A stretch of DNA of 64,000 nucleotides from Undibacterium cyanobacteriorum (GCF_031326225.1 NZ_CP133720.1:558001-622000); one strand, 5' to 3'; positions 1 through 8,456 are shown, numbered from the stretch's first letter. Notes: generated by a model from the sequence alone, not told the origin. Translations and numbers: made by a program.

Positions 1-37
1 GATGGCATTGATGCCGCATTATTTGGAGGTGATACAG

Positions 38-715
38 ATGAATAAATCTGTGACGAAATGGTTTTCTGTGTATAGCTGGGCAAAACCAATTAGCGTGATC
101 GCTTTGTCGAGCGCTGCTTTGTTGAGTTTGCAAGGCTGTGTGGCGATGGTGGTCGGTGGTGCAGTGGTCGGTACGATGGCGGCGATTGATCGCCGTACCT
201 TGGGCGCACAAACGGAAGATAAGGCGATTGTTTTAAAGGGGGAATCTGCGATTAAGCGCGCCTTATTATCGGATCAAGCGCACGTTAATGTGACGAGCTA
301 CAACCGACGCGCACTGTTGACCGGTGAGGTACCTGATGCGGAATCTAAAGCAACGGCGGAACGCGAACTAAAAGCGGTACAGGGCGTAACCCTCGTGATG
401 AACGAGCTAGTCATCGGCAGCCCATCGAGCATTTCTGCAAGATCAAATGATGCCTTGATTACGACCAAGATTAAAGCGTCCTTTGTCGATACCAAAGATA
501 TCAATGAAAGTGCTTTCAAAGTTGTGACTGAAGCGGGCAATGTTTATTTGATGGGGCGCGTCACGCAACGTGAAGGGGCAACTGCAGCGAGTGTTGCGGC
601 CGGCGTTAGTGGTGTGAAGAAAGTGACCAAGATGTTTGAGTACATCACGGAAGACGAATTGAAAGCGCTGCAAGCGAGTAAGAGTAAAGTCGATTTGAAT
701 CAAGAAGAGAAATAA
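38..715 (+). CDS. BON-domain outer-membrane lipoprotein (DolP/YraP-like)
   Basis: This encodes a 225-residue exported lipoprotein. A lipobox (LQGC, lipid-anchored Cys about residue 34) ends the signal peptide. Two BON domains follow at about residues 75-140 and 150-220. BON lipoproteins of this type bind phospholipid and support outer-membrane integrity; that role is family knowledge. The ATG at 38 is chosen because GGAGGTGAT lies just upstream at 25-33. The frame is open to base 2, but that extension would bury the signal peptide. A strong intrinsic terminator follows, so the gene is probably transcribed apart from lemA. Confidence 0.85.
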   Translation: MNKSVTKWFSVYSWAKPISVIALSSAALLSLQGCVAMVVGGAVVGTMAAIDRRTLGAQTEDKAIVLKGESAIKRALLSDQAHVNVTSYNRRALLTGEVPDAESKATAERELKAVQGVTLVMNELVIGSPSSISARSNDALITTKIKASFVDTKDINESAFKVVTEAGNVYLMGRVTQREGATAASVAAGVSGVKKVTKMFEYITEDELKALQASKSKVDLNQEEK

Positions 716-737
716 TCGACGAAGGTAAGTAAATCAC

Positions 738-774
738 AGGCCGTTTCAGAAAATTTTCTAAACGGTCTTTTTTT
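738..774 (+). terminator. Intrinsic terminator after the BON lipoprotein gene
   Basis: Nine-base arms (AGGCCGTTT and AAACGGTCT, with one G-U pair) enclose a self-complementary AT-rich loop and are followed by seven T residues. The T-run ends only a few bases before the Shine-Dalgarno sequence of lemA. Confidence 0.85.
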
Positions 775-787
775 CAGGAGAAGCATC

Positions 788-1375
788 ATGACGCTGATCA
801 TTATTTTGGCAGTACTCGGCTTGTTAGTATTTTGGGCCATTTCAGTTTACAACTCGATGGTGGCGGGGCGTAATCGCTTCAAGAATAGCTATGCACAAAT
901 CGATGTGCAGCTTAAGCGTCGTTATGATTTGATTCCAAACTTGGTGGAAGTCGCCAAGGGTTACATGAAACACGAACGTGAAACTTTGGAAGCAGTGATT
1001 CAAGCGCGCAATCAGGCGGTGACTGCCAATTCGCAAGTTTCAGCGGATCCGAGCGATGGCGCTGCAGTACAGGCCTTGGCACGTTCCGAAGGCGCATTGG
1101 CTTCCTCCTTAGGAAAAATGTTCGCCTTGTCAGAAGCATACCCAGATCTCAAAGCCAATGAGAATATGCTGCAATTGACGGAAGAGTTGACCAGCACAGA
1201 AAACAAAATTTCTTTTTCGCGTCAGGCTTATAACGACAGCGTGATGCAATACAACACGATGATTGAACAGTTTCCTGGCAATATTTTTGCAGGTATGTTC
1301 GGCTTCAAACAAGGCGAATTGTTACAGGCGACCGAAGCGCCAGAAGAGCGCAAGGCCATTAAAGTTTCGTTTTGA
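788..1375 (+). CDS. lemA: LemA family protein
   Basis: This is a 195-residue LemA-family protein. One N-terminal membrane segment (about residues 3-22) is followed by the helical LemA core, with the typical stretches around YNSMVAGRNRFKNSYAQIDV and RRYDLIPNLVEVAKGY. The molecular role of the family is poorly defined; it recurs beside M48 proteases, as here. The ATG follows AGGAG with suitable spacing. The M48 gene begins 42 bases downstream with no visible terminator, so the two are probably co-transcribed. Confidence 0.9.
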   Translation: MTLIIILAVLGLLVFWAISVYNSMVAGRNRFKNSYAQIDVQLKRRYDLIPNLVEVAKGYMKHERETLEAVIQARNQAVTANSQVSADPSDGAAVQALARSEGALASSLGKMFALSEAYPDLKANENMLQLTEELTSTENKISFSRQAYNDSVMQYNTMIEQFPGNIFAGMFGFKQGELLQATEAPEERKAIKVSF

Positions 1376-1417
1376 TTGATGTAGGCACGTTGTCGTCCCG
1401 TCTTTGCGATTGAGTCC

Positions 1418-3370
1418 ATGAATTTCTTCGAACACCAACATCAAGCACATCGCGAGAGCAAGAAGCTACTGCTCTTGTTTTTTCTCGCGGTGATTGCGAT
1501 CGTGGTGGCAATTAATTATCTCGCCTTAGGTGTGTGGATTTGGACCAAGGGTGGTGGACACATCGCTTCTTATCACCTCTATCCGACCACCTATTATTGG
1601 ATCGTATCAGGCTTAACGATTGCTTTGATCGCGGGCGGTAGTTTATATCAAATGGCTGAGTTGAGTAGTGGTGGCGAGGCGGTGGCGGAGATGGCCGGTG
1701 GTCGCTTGGTTGATCCAAATTCTAAGGATAGGCAAGAGCGCCGGCTCTTAAATATTGTCGAAGAAATGGCACTTGCATCCGGAATAGCTTGTCCTAAGGT
1801 GTATGTGATGGATGAGGAAGATGCGATCAACGCTTTTGCTGCTGGTTATCATCAAAATGAAGCTGTTGTTGCGGTTACTCGCGGTACCTTAAGTCGCTTA
1901 AATCGCGATGAATTGCAGGGCGTAATCGGGCATGAGTTTAGTCACATTCTCAACGGCGATATGCGTATGAATGTCAAACTCATCGGCGTGTTGTTTGGGA
2001 TTCAGATGATTGCTGGATTCGGTGAAATTCTAATTGATTGGGGCTCGCGTTTTAGGGTTTCGCGTAGCCGTGATGATAAAGGCGTTTCGTTTCAATTGGT
2101 GTTGCTGGTGGTGGGAGTCGCACTCTTTGTGATCGGCTACATCGGCGTCGTATGCGGCCGTTTGATTAAGTCAGCGGTTTCTCGACAGCGTGAATTCTTA
2201 GCGGACGCGAGCGCCGTGCAATTCACTCGTAATCCCGATGGGATCGGCGGCGCTTTGAAAAAAATCGGTGGCCTCACAAAGGTCAATCAATGTGGTTCGC
2301 GAATTCGTAACCCGCATGCCGAGCAGTTATCGCATATGTTTTTAGGTGCAGCAAAGCCAAGCCTGTTGTCGGGACTGTTTGCGACCCATCCTCCGATCAC
2401 CACGCGTCTGGAACGCTTGTACGGTCGTCCTGTGGAGTTCTTGGGGGCTGACGTCATTGAAGATGATGGAGTCGATGAAGGTTTTTCAGATCAAGCCATG
2501 GGGTTTGCCTCAGTTCAGGGAATCTCTGATCAACGTATTGCGCCCACTAAGCAAGGATTTGATCCGCGACATGGCTATGTGAACCCCGTGACCGAAACGC
2601 GTGATGCGAGTTTGGAGCTTGCTCCGAAGGCTGCGCCTTCACATGCGAAGATTCCGGATGAGTTGCGAGCCGCTGCCCGCGATACCACCGCTGCCCAAGC
2701 ACTTGCTTATGCGTGCCTGCTTGATCGACGTGACCCTAGCGCATTTCAAGTACAAGTCGAGATTTTGAAGTCGACGGTGCCGCAACTCTGCCAATTGGCG
2801 CTCATGTTTGAAGAACAGTTGCAAGTGCACATGCGAGTTCCTTTATTAGACCTCGCCACACCAGCTTTGAGAATGCTCGATGTCGACCAGAAAAAACATT
2901 TACTGCGTATCGTTGGGAAATTGATTAACGCCGATCAAGTGGTGAGTGAAACGGAATTCGTTCTGCAGACCATACTCGAACGCCGGCTCAATGAATTTAG
3001 TGGCCGCGCCGTCTCTGTGAAGTATCAGAGTCTTGATGAGTTGCAAGGCGAGGTGGCCTTACTCTTGTCCATGATGGCGCACACTGATGGCGATGCGACT
3101 TCGGCACGCCTAGCGTTTCAGAAAGTACAAATTGCGGATCTGAAATTGCAAGCGAGGGATTATATTGAGCCAACGCAGATTGACTACATCCAAGTCAAGC
3201 AGGCACTTGGTCGACTCAATCAGTTGGCTCCCTTAGTGAAACCATTTTTGATCAGAGCTTTAATGCAAGTGGTGGGCCAAACACCGCGCCCTGCTGCGCA
3301 TGATTTGTTACGAGCTATTGGAGCTGCGATCGATGTTCCTTTGCCAGAACTCGTACAACAAGCTGCGTAA
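1418..3370 (+). CDS. M48 family membrane zinc metalloprotease (HtpX-like) with long C-terminal extension
   Basis: The product is a 650-residue membrane protease. Two N-terminal transmembrane segments (about residues 17-40 and 58-78) precede the M48 catalytic core. The zinc motif HEFSH is at residues 172-176, and the likely third ligand is Glu259 in REFLAD. More hydrophobic segments lie around residues 188-250. M48 membrane peptidases such as HtpX degrade damaged membrane proteins (family knowledge). Residues from about 340 to 650 form an extension beyond the usual HtpX length (roughly 290) in which I recognise no domain. It sits directly after lemA, a recurrent pairing. No strong Shine-Dalgarno sequence is visible before the ATG. 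Confidence 0.88.
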   Translation: MNFFEHQHQAHRESKKLLLLFFLAVIAIVVAINYLALGVWIWTKGGGHIASYHLYPTTYYWIVSGLTIALIAGGSLYQMAELSSGGEAVAEMAGGRLVDPNSKDRQERRLLNIVEEMALASGIACPKVYVMDEEDAINAFAAGYHQNEAVVAVTRGTLSRLNRDELQGVIGHEFSHILNGDMRMNVKLIGVLFGIQMIAGFGEILIDWGSRFRVSRSRDDKGVSFQLVLLVVGVALFVIGYIGVVCGRLIKSAVSRQREFLADASAVQFTRNPDGIGGALKKIGGLTKVNQCGSRIRNPHAEQLSHMFLGAAKPSLLSGLFATHPPITTRLERLYGRPVEFLGADVIEDDGVDEGFSDQAMGFASVQGISDQRIAPTKQGFDPRHGYVNPVTETRDASLELAPKAAPSHAKIPDELRAAARDTTAAQALAYACLLDRRDPSAFQVQVEILKSTVPQLCQLALMFEEQLQVHMRVPLLDLATPALRMLDVDQKKHLLRIVGKLINADQVVSETEFVLQTILERRLNEFSGRAVSVKYQSLDELQGEVALLLSMMAHTDGDATSARLAFQKVQIADLKLQARDYIEPTQIDYIQVKQALGRLNQLAPLVKPFLIRALMQVVGQTPRPAAHDLLRAIGAAIDVPLPELVQQAA

Positions 3371-3398
3371 GCAAATCATTCAAGCCGCTCTATGCGTT

Positions 3399-3824
3399 TT
3401 ATGCGCGTCCAACGATGGCCGCTGTCGCCATCAATTCTTCGATTAAAGCGAGCGACATTTTGCCAGACATGTCGTGCGGGTTGAGCTCTGGTAAAGCCGA
3501 ATATTTCAACAGGATCGATGGGTTGATCTTGCCGAGATTGGCCTGACCCATGGTCCAGCCTGCATAGCGACGCTCCGTGATTTCTTCGTAATGCAGCAAG
3601 ACCACATCTTTGTGACGTGGGTCGCGCAGTATCATGCCGTACAAGGTGTTAATGGCATCGCGGCCACCCTCTAAGACTTGCATGAAGACATTGTCGCTGT
3701 GGCACAAGATGCCGGTAATGCCATGTTGAGGATTGTGATCACGCGATTGTTGCATGATGCTTTGCACCGTATCACAGAGACTGCCGTCGACAGCGCGGCT
3801 GGCATACAAGAGACGAACTAACAT
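3399..3824 (-). CDS. BLUF-domain blue-light sensor protein
   Basis: This 141-residue protein is essentially a BLUF domain plus a short tail. BLUF proteins bind FAD and change hydrogen bonding under blue light. The diagnostic residues have the same spacing as in AppA: Tyr7, Asn31, Gln49, Trp90 and Met92. No output domain (EAL, GGDEF or cyclase) is attached, so it probably acts through a protein partner. The start follows GAGG. It lies 39 bases after folE on the same strand, so the two are likely co-transcribed. Confidence 0.92.
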   Translation of the reverse strand: MLVRLLYASRAVDGSLCDTVQSIMQQSRDHNPQHGITGILCHSDNVFMQVLEGGRDAINTLYGMILRDPRHKDVVLLHYEEITERRYAGWTMGQANLGKINPSILLKYSALPELNPHDMSGKMSLALIEELMATAAIVGRA

Positions 3825-3863
3825 AGTGACCTCAAGCGAAAATGTTATGGTGGAGATGTTGAA

Positions 3864-4586
3864 TTATTTCTTGATGAGCGAGAGGAACTCGCGGCGTAGT
3901 GTCGGATCTTTCAAGAAAGATCCATGCATCACGCTGTTGATCATTTTGGAGTCCATATCTTTAACGCCGCGCCAGTGCATACAGAAGTGATCGGCTTCCA
4001 TCACCACCGCCAAGCCGTCCGGTTGCATTTTTTCTTGCAAGGTATCGGCTAACTGAACCACAGCCTCTTCTTGAATTTGCGGACGACTCATGATCCACTC
4101 GGCGATGCGAGCATACTTCGATAAACCAATCAGATTCGAATGTTCATTCGGCATCACACCGATCCAAACCTTGCCAATAATCGGACACAAATGGTGTGAA
4201 CATGCACTGCGCACGGTGATCGGTCCAATGATCATCAATTCATTCAGATGAGATGCGTTCGGAAATTCAGTCACCGATGGCATCGGCACATAACGCCCTT
4301 TGAAAATCTCATTGATGTACATCTTGGCGACGCGACGACCGGTATCGAGCGTGTTGTGATCGCTCTTGGTATCAATCACTAAACTTTCTAACACACCGCG
4401 CAGCTTATCTTCAACTTCGGCGAGTAATTCATCGAGCTCACCCGGTTCGATGAATTGCGCGATATTGTCGTTGGCGTGATAACGCGTTTTGCTTTTGATG
4501 ATACGTTCGCGGATGCGTTGCGAAACCGGAATCGTTTCGCTAATGACTGCCTTGTAAGTTGTATCGTTCGGCATATTGAAATCCAT
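3864..4586 (-). CDS. folE: GTP cyclohydrolase I (FolE)
   Basis: The enzyme converts GTP to 7,8-dihydroneopterin triphosphate, the first step of folate/pterin synthesis. The 240-residue protein carries the zinc ligands Cys129 and His131/132 (SACSHHLCP) and Cys202 (ADHFCMHWRG). It also has the family segments GRRVAKMYINEIFKGR and LIGLSKYARI. The N-terminus is slightly longer than in E. coli. A second in-frame ATG (MPND) lies 12 bases inside, and neither start has a clear Shine-Dalgarno sequence. A BLUF light-sensor gene follows directly. Confidence 0.95.
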   Translation of the reverse strand: MDFNMPNDTTYKAVISETIPVSQRIRERIIKSKTRYHANDNIAQFIEPGELDELLAEVEDKLRGVLESLVIDTKSDHNTLDTGRRVAKMYINEIFKGRYVPMPSVTEFPNASHLNELMIIGPITVRSACSHHLCPIIGKVWIGVMPNEHSNLIGLSKYARIAEWIMSRPQIQEEAVVQLADTLQEKMQPDGLAVVMEADHFCMHWRGVKDMDSKMINSVMHGSFLKDPTLRREFLSLIKK

Positions 4587-4750
4587 GGTCTAGATCAACA
4601 AAGTAGCGTCGCTAGTCTGCGAGGCGTGGGTGTCAATCGTGATTAAGTCGAGAAGCCGTAATAGTAACTGAATCCGCACTTCGTTGCCCGTCGTGCAGGA
4701 ACGTGGTGCAGGAATGTCGTTTTGGTCTCGAATTTCAGCTTGAGCTCGCT

Positions 4751-4942
4751 TTATTCACCGCCATCTTTCGACATCTTTTTCATCGCCTGGCGCATCAGAG
4801 TCATTTGATTTTTGAAGTTTGTGCAGGAGCGGCACATACCAAGATGCAGTTTGAGCTGAGCGCGCTCGGCGACATTGAGCTCGCGGTCCAAGCCTTCCGA
4901 CAGCATTTGATGAGCCTGTTTGCAAGTGTAAAAGAAGCGCAT
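4751..4942 (-). CDS. Small zinc-finger anti-sigma-factor-like protein (zf-HC2)
   Basis: This is a 63-residue protein with the zf-HC2 pattern Cys7-x3-His11 ... His33-x3-Cys37-x2-Cys40. In anti-sigma factors this module binds the cognate sigma factor. It follows the ECF sigma gene by 28 bases on the same strand, which supports a sigma/anti-sigma pair. No membrane segment is present, so it would be a soluble regulator. That it inhibits the adjacent sigma factor is inference from context. Confidence 0.82.
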   Translation of the reverse strand: MRFFYTCKQAHQMLSEGLDRELNVAERAQLKLHLGMCRSCTNFKNQMTLMRQAMKKMSKDGGE

Positions 4943-4970
4943 AAGATGAATAAGTAATGAAAAGTGCGGG

Positions 4971-5552
4971 TCAATTTACAGAAGCTGTACCAGAATTTCC
5001 AAACCAATTGAGGTCCAGGCATTCTCGTAGACGCAGCCGAGCACGGTACAGTAGCACCCAAAGATTAGACGAACTTATGTCCAATTCCTTACAAATTTCT
5101 TCGGTCGAAAGCTCTAACCATTCCCGCATCATAAAGACTCGTCCTGTCTGCGCAGGTAGCTTTTCAATGCAAAGTTCGAGAGTGCGAAAGAAATCTTTCT
5201 GTTCGAGTGTCGCCGCTGGGGCACCCCAGTTGGAGGCTTCTTCGTGCGTATGTCCATCGGCTTTGAACAGGCTGTCGATGACATCGGCCTCGTTCTGATC
5301 ATCTTCACAGTAATCGGCAATTTGTACTTCTCGTCCCGAAAGACGTAATAAATCAATAATTTTAAATTTTAAAATGCCAATCACGTAGGTGCGTAGACTC
5401 GATTTTCCACTAAAGCTGTCGGGCTTTTCCAAGACTGCCAGTAAGGTCTCTTGAACCACATCCTCGGCATGGGTGTTGTTGCGAAGTTGTAGGAGCGCGA
5501 AGCGTAACAAAGCGGGGCGCATGGCATCGAGTTGTTGGTGAAGTTCGTTCAT
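4971..5552 (-). CDS. ECF-type RNA polymerase sigma factor
   Basis: This 193-residue protein has sigma-70 region 2 (about residues 10-75, with HAEDVVQETLLAVLEK) and region 4 (about residues 120-180, with the helix-turn-helix STEEICKELDISSSNLWVLL). The linker contains an acidic stretch. The next gene encodes a zf-HC2 protein, as is typical for ECF sigma/anti-sigma operons. The gene is divergent from argB across about 210 bases. I could not identify its target promoter motif. Confidence 0.9.
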   Translation of the reverse strand: MNELHQQLDAMRPALLRFALLQLRNNTHAEDVVQETLLAVLEKPDSFSGKSSLRTYVIGILKFKIIDLLRLSGREVQIADYCEDDQNEADVIDSLFKADGHTHEEASNWGAPAATLEQKDFFRTLELCIEKLPAQTGRVFMMREWLELSTEEICKELDISSSNLWVLLYRARLRLRECLDLNWFGNSGTASVN

Positions 5553-5765
5553 GCGCGTTAGATTGATGAGAGTAGGTTAGTGATGGAATGGTTTGCCAAA
5601 GAGCGCTTTGATAATTAGATAATAAGATACGGGGAAACTCGCGCTCTGCATGAAAAAACCTTAACTCGCATTCTAATCCTGTTGCCGTTTGCCTGTAAAA
5701 TTTAGGTTTGAGCAAAATTCGCACAATTTCCGCATTATTTGCAATTCACCATAGGAAACCCATAC

Positions 5766-6689
5766 ATGAGCACGACCACCACTTTGCAAAATGACGATCA
5801 TGATCGCTTAGCGAACGTGGAGCCTGAAATCAAGGCCGAAATTTTGGCCGAGGCTCTGCCCTATATTCGTAAGTTCCACGGTAAGACCATCGTCGTCAAA
5901 TATGGTGGTAATGCCATGACCGAAGAGAAACTCAAGCATGGTTTCGCCCGTGATGTGATTTTGCTGAAATTGGTTGGCATGAATCCTGTGGTGGTTCATG
6001 GTGGCGGTCCACAAATCGACAGTGCTTTGAAGCGCCTCGGCAAAGAGGGCAACTTCATTCAAGGTATGCGTATCACTGATGAAGAAACCATGGAAGTTGT
6101 GGAATGGGTCTTGGGCGGTGAGGTGCAGCAAGATATCGTTATGCTGATCAATCACTACGGCGGTCAAGCGGTCGGTTTGACGGGGAAAGATGGCGGCTTG
6201 ATTCGCGCACGTAAATTGAAAATGCCAGACCGCGAAAACCCAGGTGAATTCTTAGACATCGGCTTCGTTGGTGAGATCGATGCAATCAATCCTGCAGTCG
6301 TCAAAGCACTACAAGACGACGCCTTCATCCCAATTATCTCCCCAATCGGTTTCGGTGAAGACGGACAAGCCTATAACATCAACGCCGACTTAGTCGCCGG
6401 CAAGATCGCTGAAATCTTGAAAGCCGAAAAGCTGATCATGATGACCAACATCCCAGGTGTGATGGACAAACAAGGTAACTTGGTGACCGATTTGTCGGCG
6501 CGAGAAATCGACGAAATGTTCGCCGACGGCACCATCTCCGGCGGCATGTTACCGAAGATTTCCTCCGCCCTAGATGCAGCAAAATCCGGCGTCAACACAG
6601 TCCACATCATTGACGGCCGTATTCCACATTCACTGTTGTTGGAGATCTTAACTGAACAAGCATTCGGTACGATGATTCGTTCGCATTAA
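5766..6689 (+). CDS. argB: Acetylglutamate kinase
   Basis: ArgB phosphorylates N-acetylglutamate, the second step of arginine synthesis. The 307-residue protein shows the amino-acid kinase fold markers VVKYGGNAM, VHGGGPQI, GLTGKDGG and NINADLVAGKIA. The ATG at 5766 (MSTTTTLQ) is chosen because AGGAAA lies about nine bases upstream. A start at 5739 is open but has no ribosome site. A 100-base structured repeat begins three bases after the stop. Nearness to the HAD nucleotidase and slmA matches Burkholderiales gene order. Confidence 0.96.
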   Translation: MSTTTTLQNDDHDRLANVEPEIKAEILAEALPYIRKFHGKTIVVKYGGNAMTEEKLKHGFARDVILLKLVGMNPVVVHGGGPQIDSALKRLGKEGNFIQGMRITDEETMEVVEWVLGGEVQQDIVMLINHYGGQAVGLTGKDGGLIRARKLKMPDRENPGEFLDIGFVGEIDAINPAVVKALQDDAFIPIISPIGFGEDGQAYNINADLVAGKIAEILKAEKLIMMTNIPGVMDKQGNLVTDLSAREIDEMFADGTISGGMLPKISSALDAAKSGVNTVHIIDGRIPHSLLLEILTEQAFGTMIRSH

Positions 6690-6692
6690 AAA

Positions 6693-6792
6693 TCAAGCGC
6701 ATTTTCGGGCGCATTGCGTTGTTGCTTGTCCTCGCAATACTTCGGTATTGCTCCGGGAAGCGCCTAGCACTGCATCCCGAGAATGAGCTTGA
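6693..6792. repeat. Structured intergenic repeat, copy 1 (17-bp inverted ends)
   Basis: This 100-base element lies right after argB. Its left end TCAAGCGCATTTTCGGG pairs with the right end CCCGAGAATGAGCTTGA (two mismatches). A central hairpin GCAATAC-TTCG-GTATTGC has a UUCG-type loop. A second copy after icmF (30687-30774) shares the core (GCGTTGTTGCTT, TCCTCGCAATACT, CGGGAAGCGCCTAGC). There the arm sequences differ, yet they still pair. Confidence 0.8.
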
Positions 6793-6820
6793 TGTTGTGA
6801 GGGGCACGCTTTTAGAAAAA

Positions 6821-6890
6821 GTAGGGCGGGTGCAACCCGCGCCGTCAACACTTCAATTGCCTAAGCAGCGCGGGTGGCACCCGCTCTACG
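6821..6890. repeat. REP pair (inverted) upstream of the DUF6000 gene
   Basis: Two REP palindromes face each other. The left unit starts GTAGGGCGGGTGCAACCCGC and the right unit is GCGCGGGTGGCACCCGCTC followed by TACG. The same REP family recurs at 7572-7594, 30884-31009, 31748-31871 and 32500-32625, next to the RAYT gene of this window. Confidence 0.88.
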
Positions 6891-6901
6891 AGGACTAATT
6901 T

Positions 6902-7531
6902 ATGACACCACTTCAGATGCATGTCGCAGGTGCGACTGTTCAACACCTTGGGCCGTTCGGTGAAATAGTGGTACCAACAAATACATCGCCTTTGTCGCCA
7001 GAGATTCGCGATAAATGGGTACGCCCCTTGTACTTTGGATTGCGTCATGATAGGGCCGCAGCGTTTGTTGAAAAAAATTTAGGTGAAGCCGACCTAGAAT
7101 TAGTTAAGGTATTGCTCAGTCACTTCGATTGGCGATCACGTAAAACGGGTGCTCATTTAGCTGCATTTCTCGGCCTAAGCGACTTCGAAGATCAAATCGG
7201 GCGTCTTTTGCTGCGAAGTGATGTGTGTTATGCGGGTTTTGGCTATTGTGTAGCGATCGCTGAATTTAATACACCGATAGGGGTTCAATATTTAAATAGA
7301 TATTTGGACTATTATTTGAAAAAGCCAGAATTATTTTTCGATCAGAATAATGTGATGGCAGCACTCAAGTATCTCGATGAAGTGAATGGGACAAAGTTTT
7401 TTGATCTCCATCTTGGAAACTGGAATGATTTTGTAGTAGGTAAGCAGAATTGGGACCTTGAAAGATCGATTGATGGCTTCAAGGAGTATGTTGCACTCTT
7501 TAAAGATATCAAAAAACGATGTGAAACCTAG
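6902..7531 (+). CDS. DUF6000 family protein
   Basis: This encodes a 209-residue cytoplasmic protein of unknown function that I recognise as DUF6000-like. Supporting stretches are WVRPLYFGLRHD, HFDWRSRKTGAHLAAFLGL, QIGRLLLRSDVCYAGFGYC, and LFFDQNNVMAALKYLDEVNG. The helical, repeat-like build is visible; no catalytic motif is. It sits alone between two direct copies of a REP-containing sequence (6859-6894 and 7565-7598). Its base composition is more AT-rich than argB, so it may be acquired cargo. That is inference. Confidence 0.75.
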   Translation: MTPLQMHVAGATVQHLGPFGEIVVPTNTSPLSPEIRDKWVRPLYFGLRHDRAAAFVEKNLGEADLELVKVLLSHFDWRSRKTGAHLAAFLGLSDFEDQIGRLLLRSDVCYAGFGYCVAIAEFNTPIGVQYLNRYLDYYLKKPELFFDQNNVMAALKYLDEVNGTKFFDLHLGNWNDFVVGKQNWDLERSIDGFKEYVALFKDIKKRCET

Positions 7532-7571
7532 ACAATCTCTAGTTAAAGCCAACACTTCTGACACCTAAGCA

Positions 7572-7594
7572 GCGCGGGTTGCACCCGCCCTACG
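7572..7594. repeat. Solitary REP element downstream of the DUF6000 gene
   Basis: This palindromic unit (GCGCGGGTTGCACCCGCCC then TACG) lies in the flanking context CTAAGCAGCGCGGG ... TACGAGGA. The same context surrounds the right REP unit at 6868-6890, so the DUF6000 gene is bracketed by direct repeats of about 35 bases. Confidence 0.85.
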
Positions 7595-7614
7595 AGGATC
7601 GATTTTCCCGCATG

Positions 7615-7730
7615 CACAATTGGGAACCCGAAGGGCAGTGGCGCCTGCGTCGCCTTCTTTTGCTTACTTTTCTTGGCGAAGCAAGAAAAGTGAGTGGCTG
7701 TCGGGCCACCCCCGACCAGTAAACTTCAAA
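7615..7730. repeat. Intergenic hairpin-bearing repeat-like element
   Basis: The segment carries a 13-bp stem, CTTACTTTTCTTG and CAAGAAAAGTGAG around GCGAAG (7663-7694, one G-U pair). I recognise this sequence type as a common intergenic repeat of Burkholderiales. It stays open in the frame of the following HAD gene but looks non-coding. The copy count in this genome cannot be judged from the window, which holds only this one. Confidence 0.6.
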
Positions 7731-7760
7731 ACTGAGCTCAGGTCGCAAAACAAGCCAAAA

Positions 7761-8456
7761 ATGAAATTAAACCCAAACCAAACCATCTGGCTCTTCGACC
7801 TAGACAACACCCTCCACAACGCCAGCAAAGCCGTTTTCCCCGCCATCGCCGAAAACATGACACGCTACATGGCGCAAGTGTTGGCCGATGAAAACGGTCA
7901 AGTCGACATGGAACGTGTCAATCATTTGCGTACGGAATATCTGCGGCGCTATGGTGCGACGCTGCAAGGGATGATCATTCATCATGGCGTGAAGCAAGAA
8001 GAATTCTTGCGTGAGGCGCATCGCTTTGACAACCTCACCCAGCTGCTGCATCTCGATCGCGGTGTGGCGCGTGTATTACGCCGCTTGCCTGGAAAAAAGA
8101 TTCTCTTCACCAATGCACCCCACGCGTATTCACGTGAGGTGCTGCAGCACTTGCGGCTGCATAGAGATTTCGCTGGCCACATCGCGATTGAACAGATGCG
8201 CGTGCATGGCAAGGCCCATCCTAAGCCGAGCAAGGCTTATTTGCGCAAATTACTGGCGCAGCATGGTTGGCAAGCGCGCCAATGTATTTTGGTGGAAGAT
8301 AGTGTGGCGAATTTGCAAGCGGCCAAGCGTTTGGGTTTGCGTACTGTGATGATTACCGGCCATGGACAACATGTGGTGCAGAAAAGTCGAACGGCGTGTG
8401 CCGATATCACGGTAAAATCAGTGTTTCAGTTGGCACGCCTATTCAAGTCTTGGTAG
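7761..8456 (+). CDS. HAD-family pyrimidine 5'-nucleotidase-like phosphatase
   Basis: This is a 231-residue HAD hydrolase. Motif I FDLDNTL has nucleophile Asp13 and acid/base Asp15. Motif II is LFTNAPH, the motif III lysine lies near KAHPKPSKAYL, and motif IV is LVEDSVANLQAAK. Relatives (the SDT1/YjjG group) dephosphorylate pyrimidine nucleoside monophosphates; substrate is not certain here. The ATG at 7761 is preferred because the open upstream frame (from 7620) only translates the repeat element. slmA follows 45 bases downstream. Confidence 0.88.
   Translation: MKLNPNQTIWLFDLDNTLHNASKAVFPAIAENMTRYMAQVLADENGQVDMERVNHLRTEYLRRYGATLQGMIIHHGVKQEEFLREAHRFDNLTQLLHLDRGVARVLRRLPGKKILFTNAPHAYSREVLQHLRLHRDFAGHIAIEQMRVHGKAHPKPSKAYLRKLLAQHGWQARQCILVEDSVANLQAAKRLGLRTVMITGHGQHVVQKSRTACADITVKSVFQLARLFKSW

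Noticed and set aside
7620..7760. N-terminal extension of the HAD phosphatase gene to 7620
   Set aside because: The extra residues translate a hairpin-bearing intergenic repeat. The HAD motif I sits at the expected distance from the ATG at 7761.
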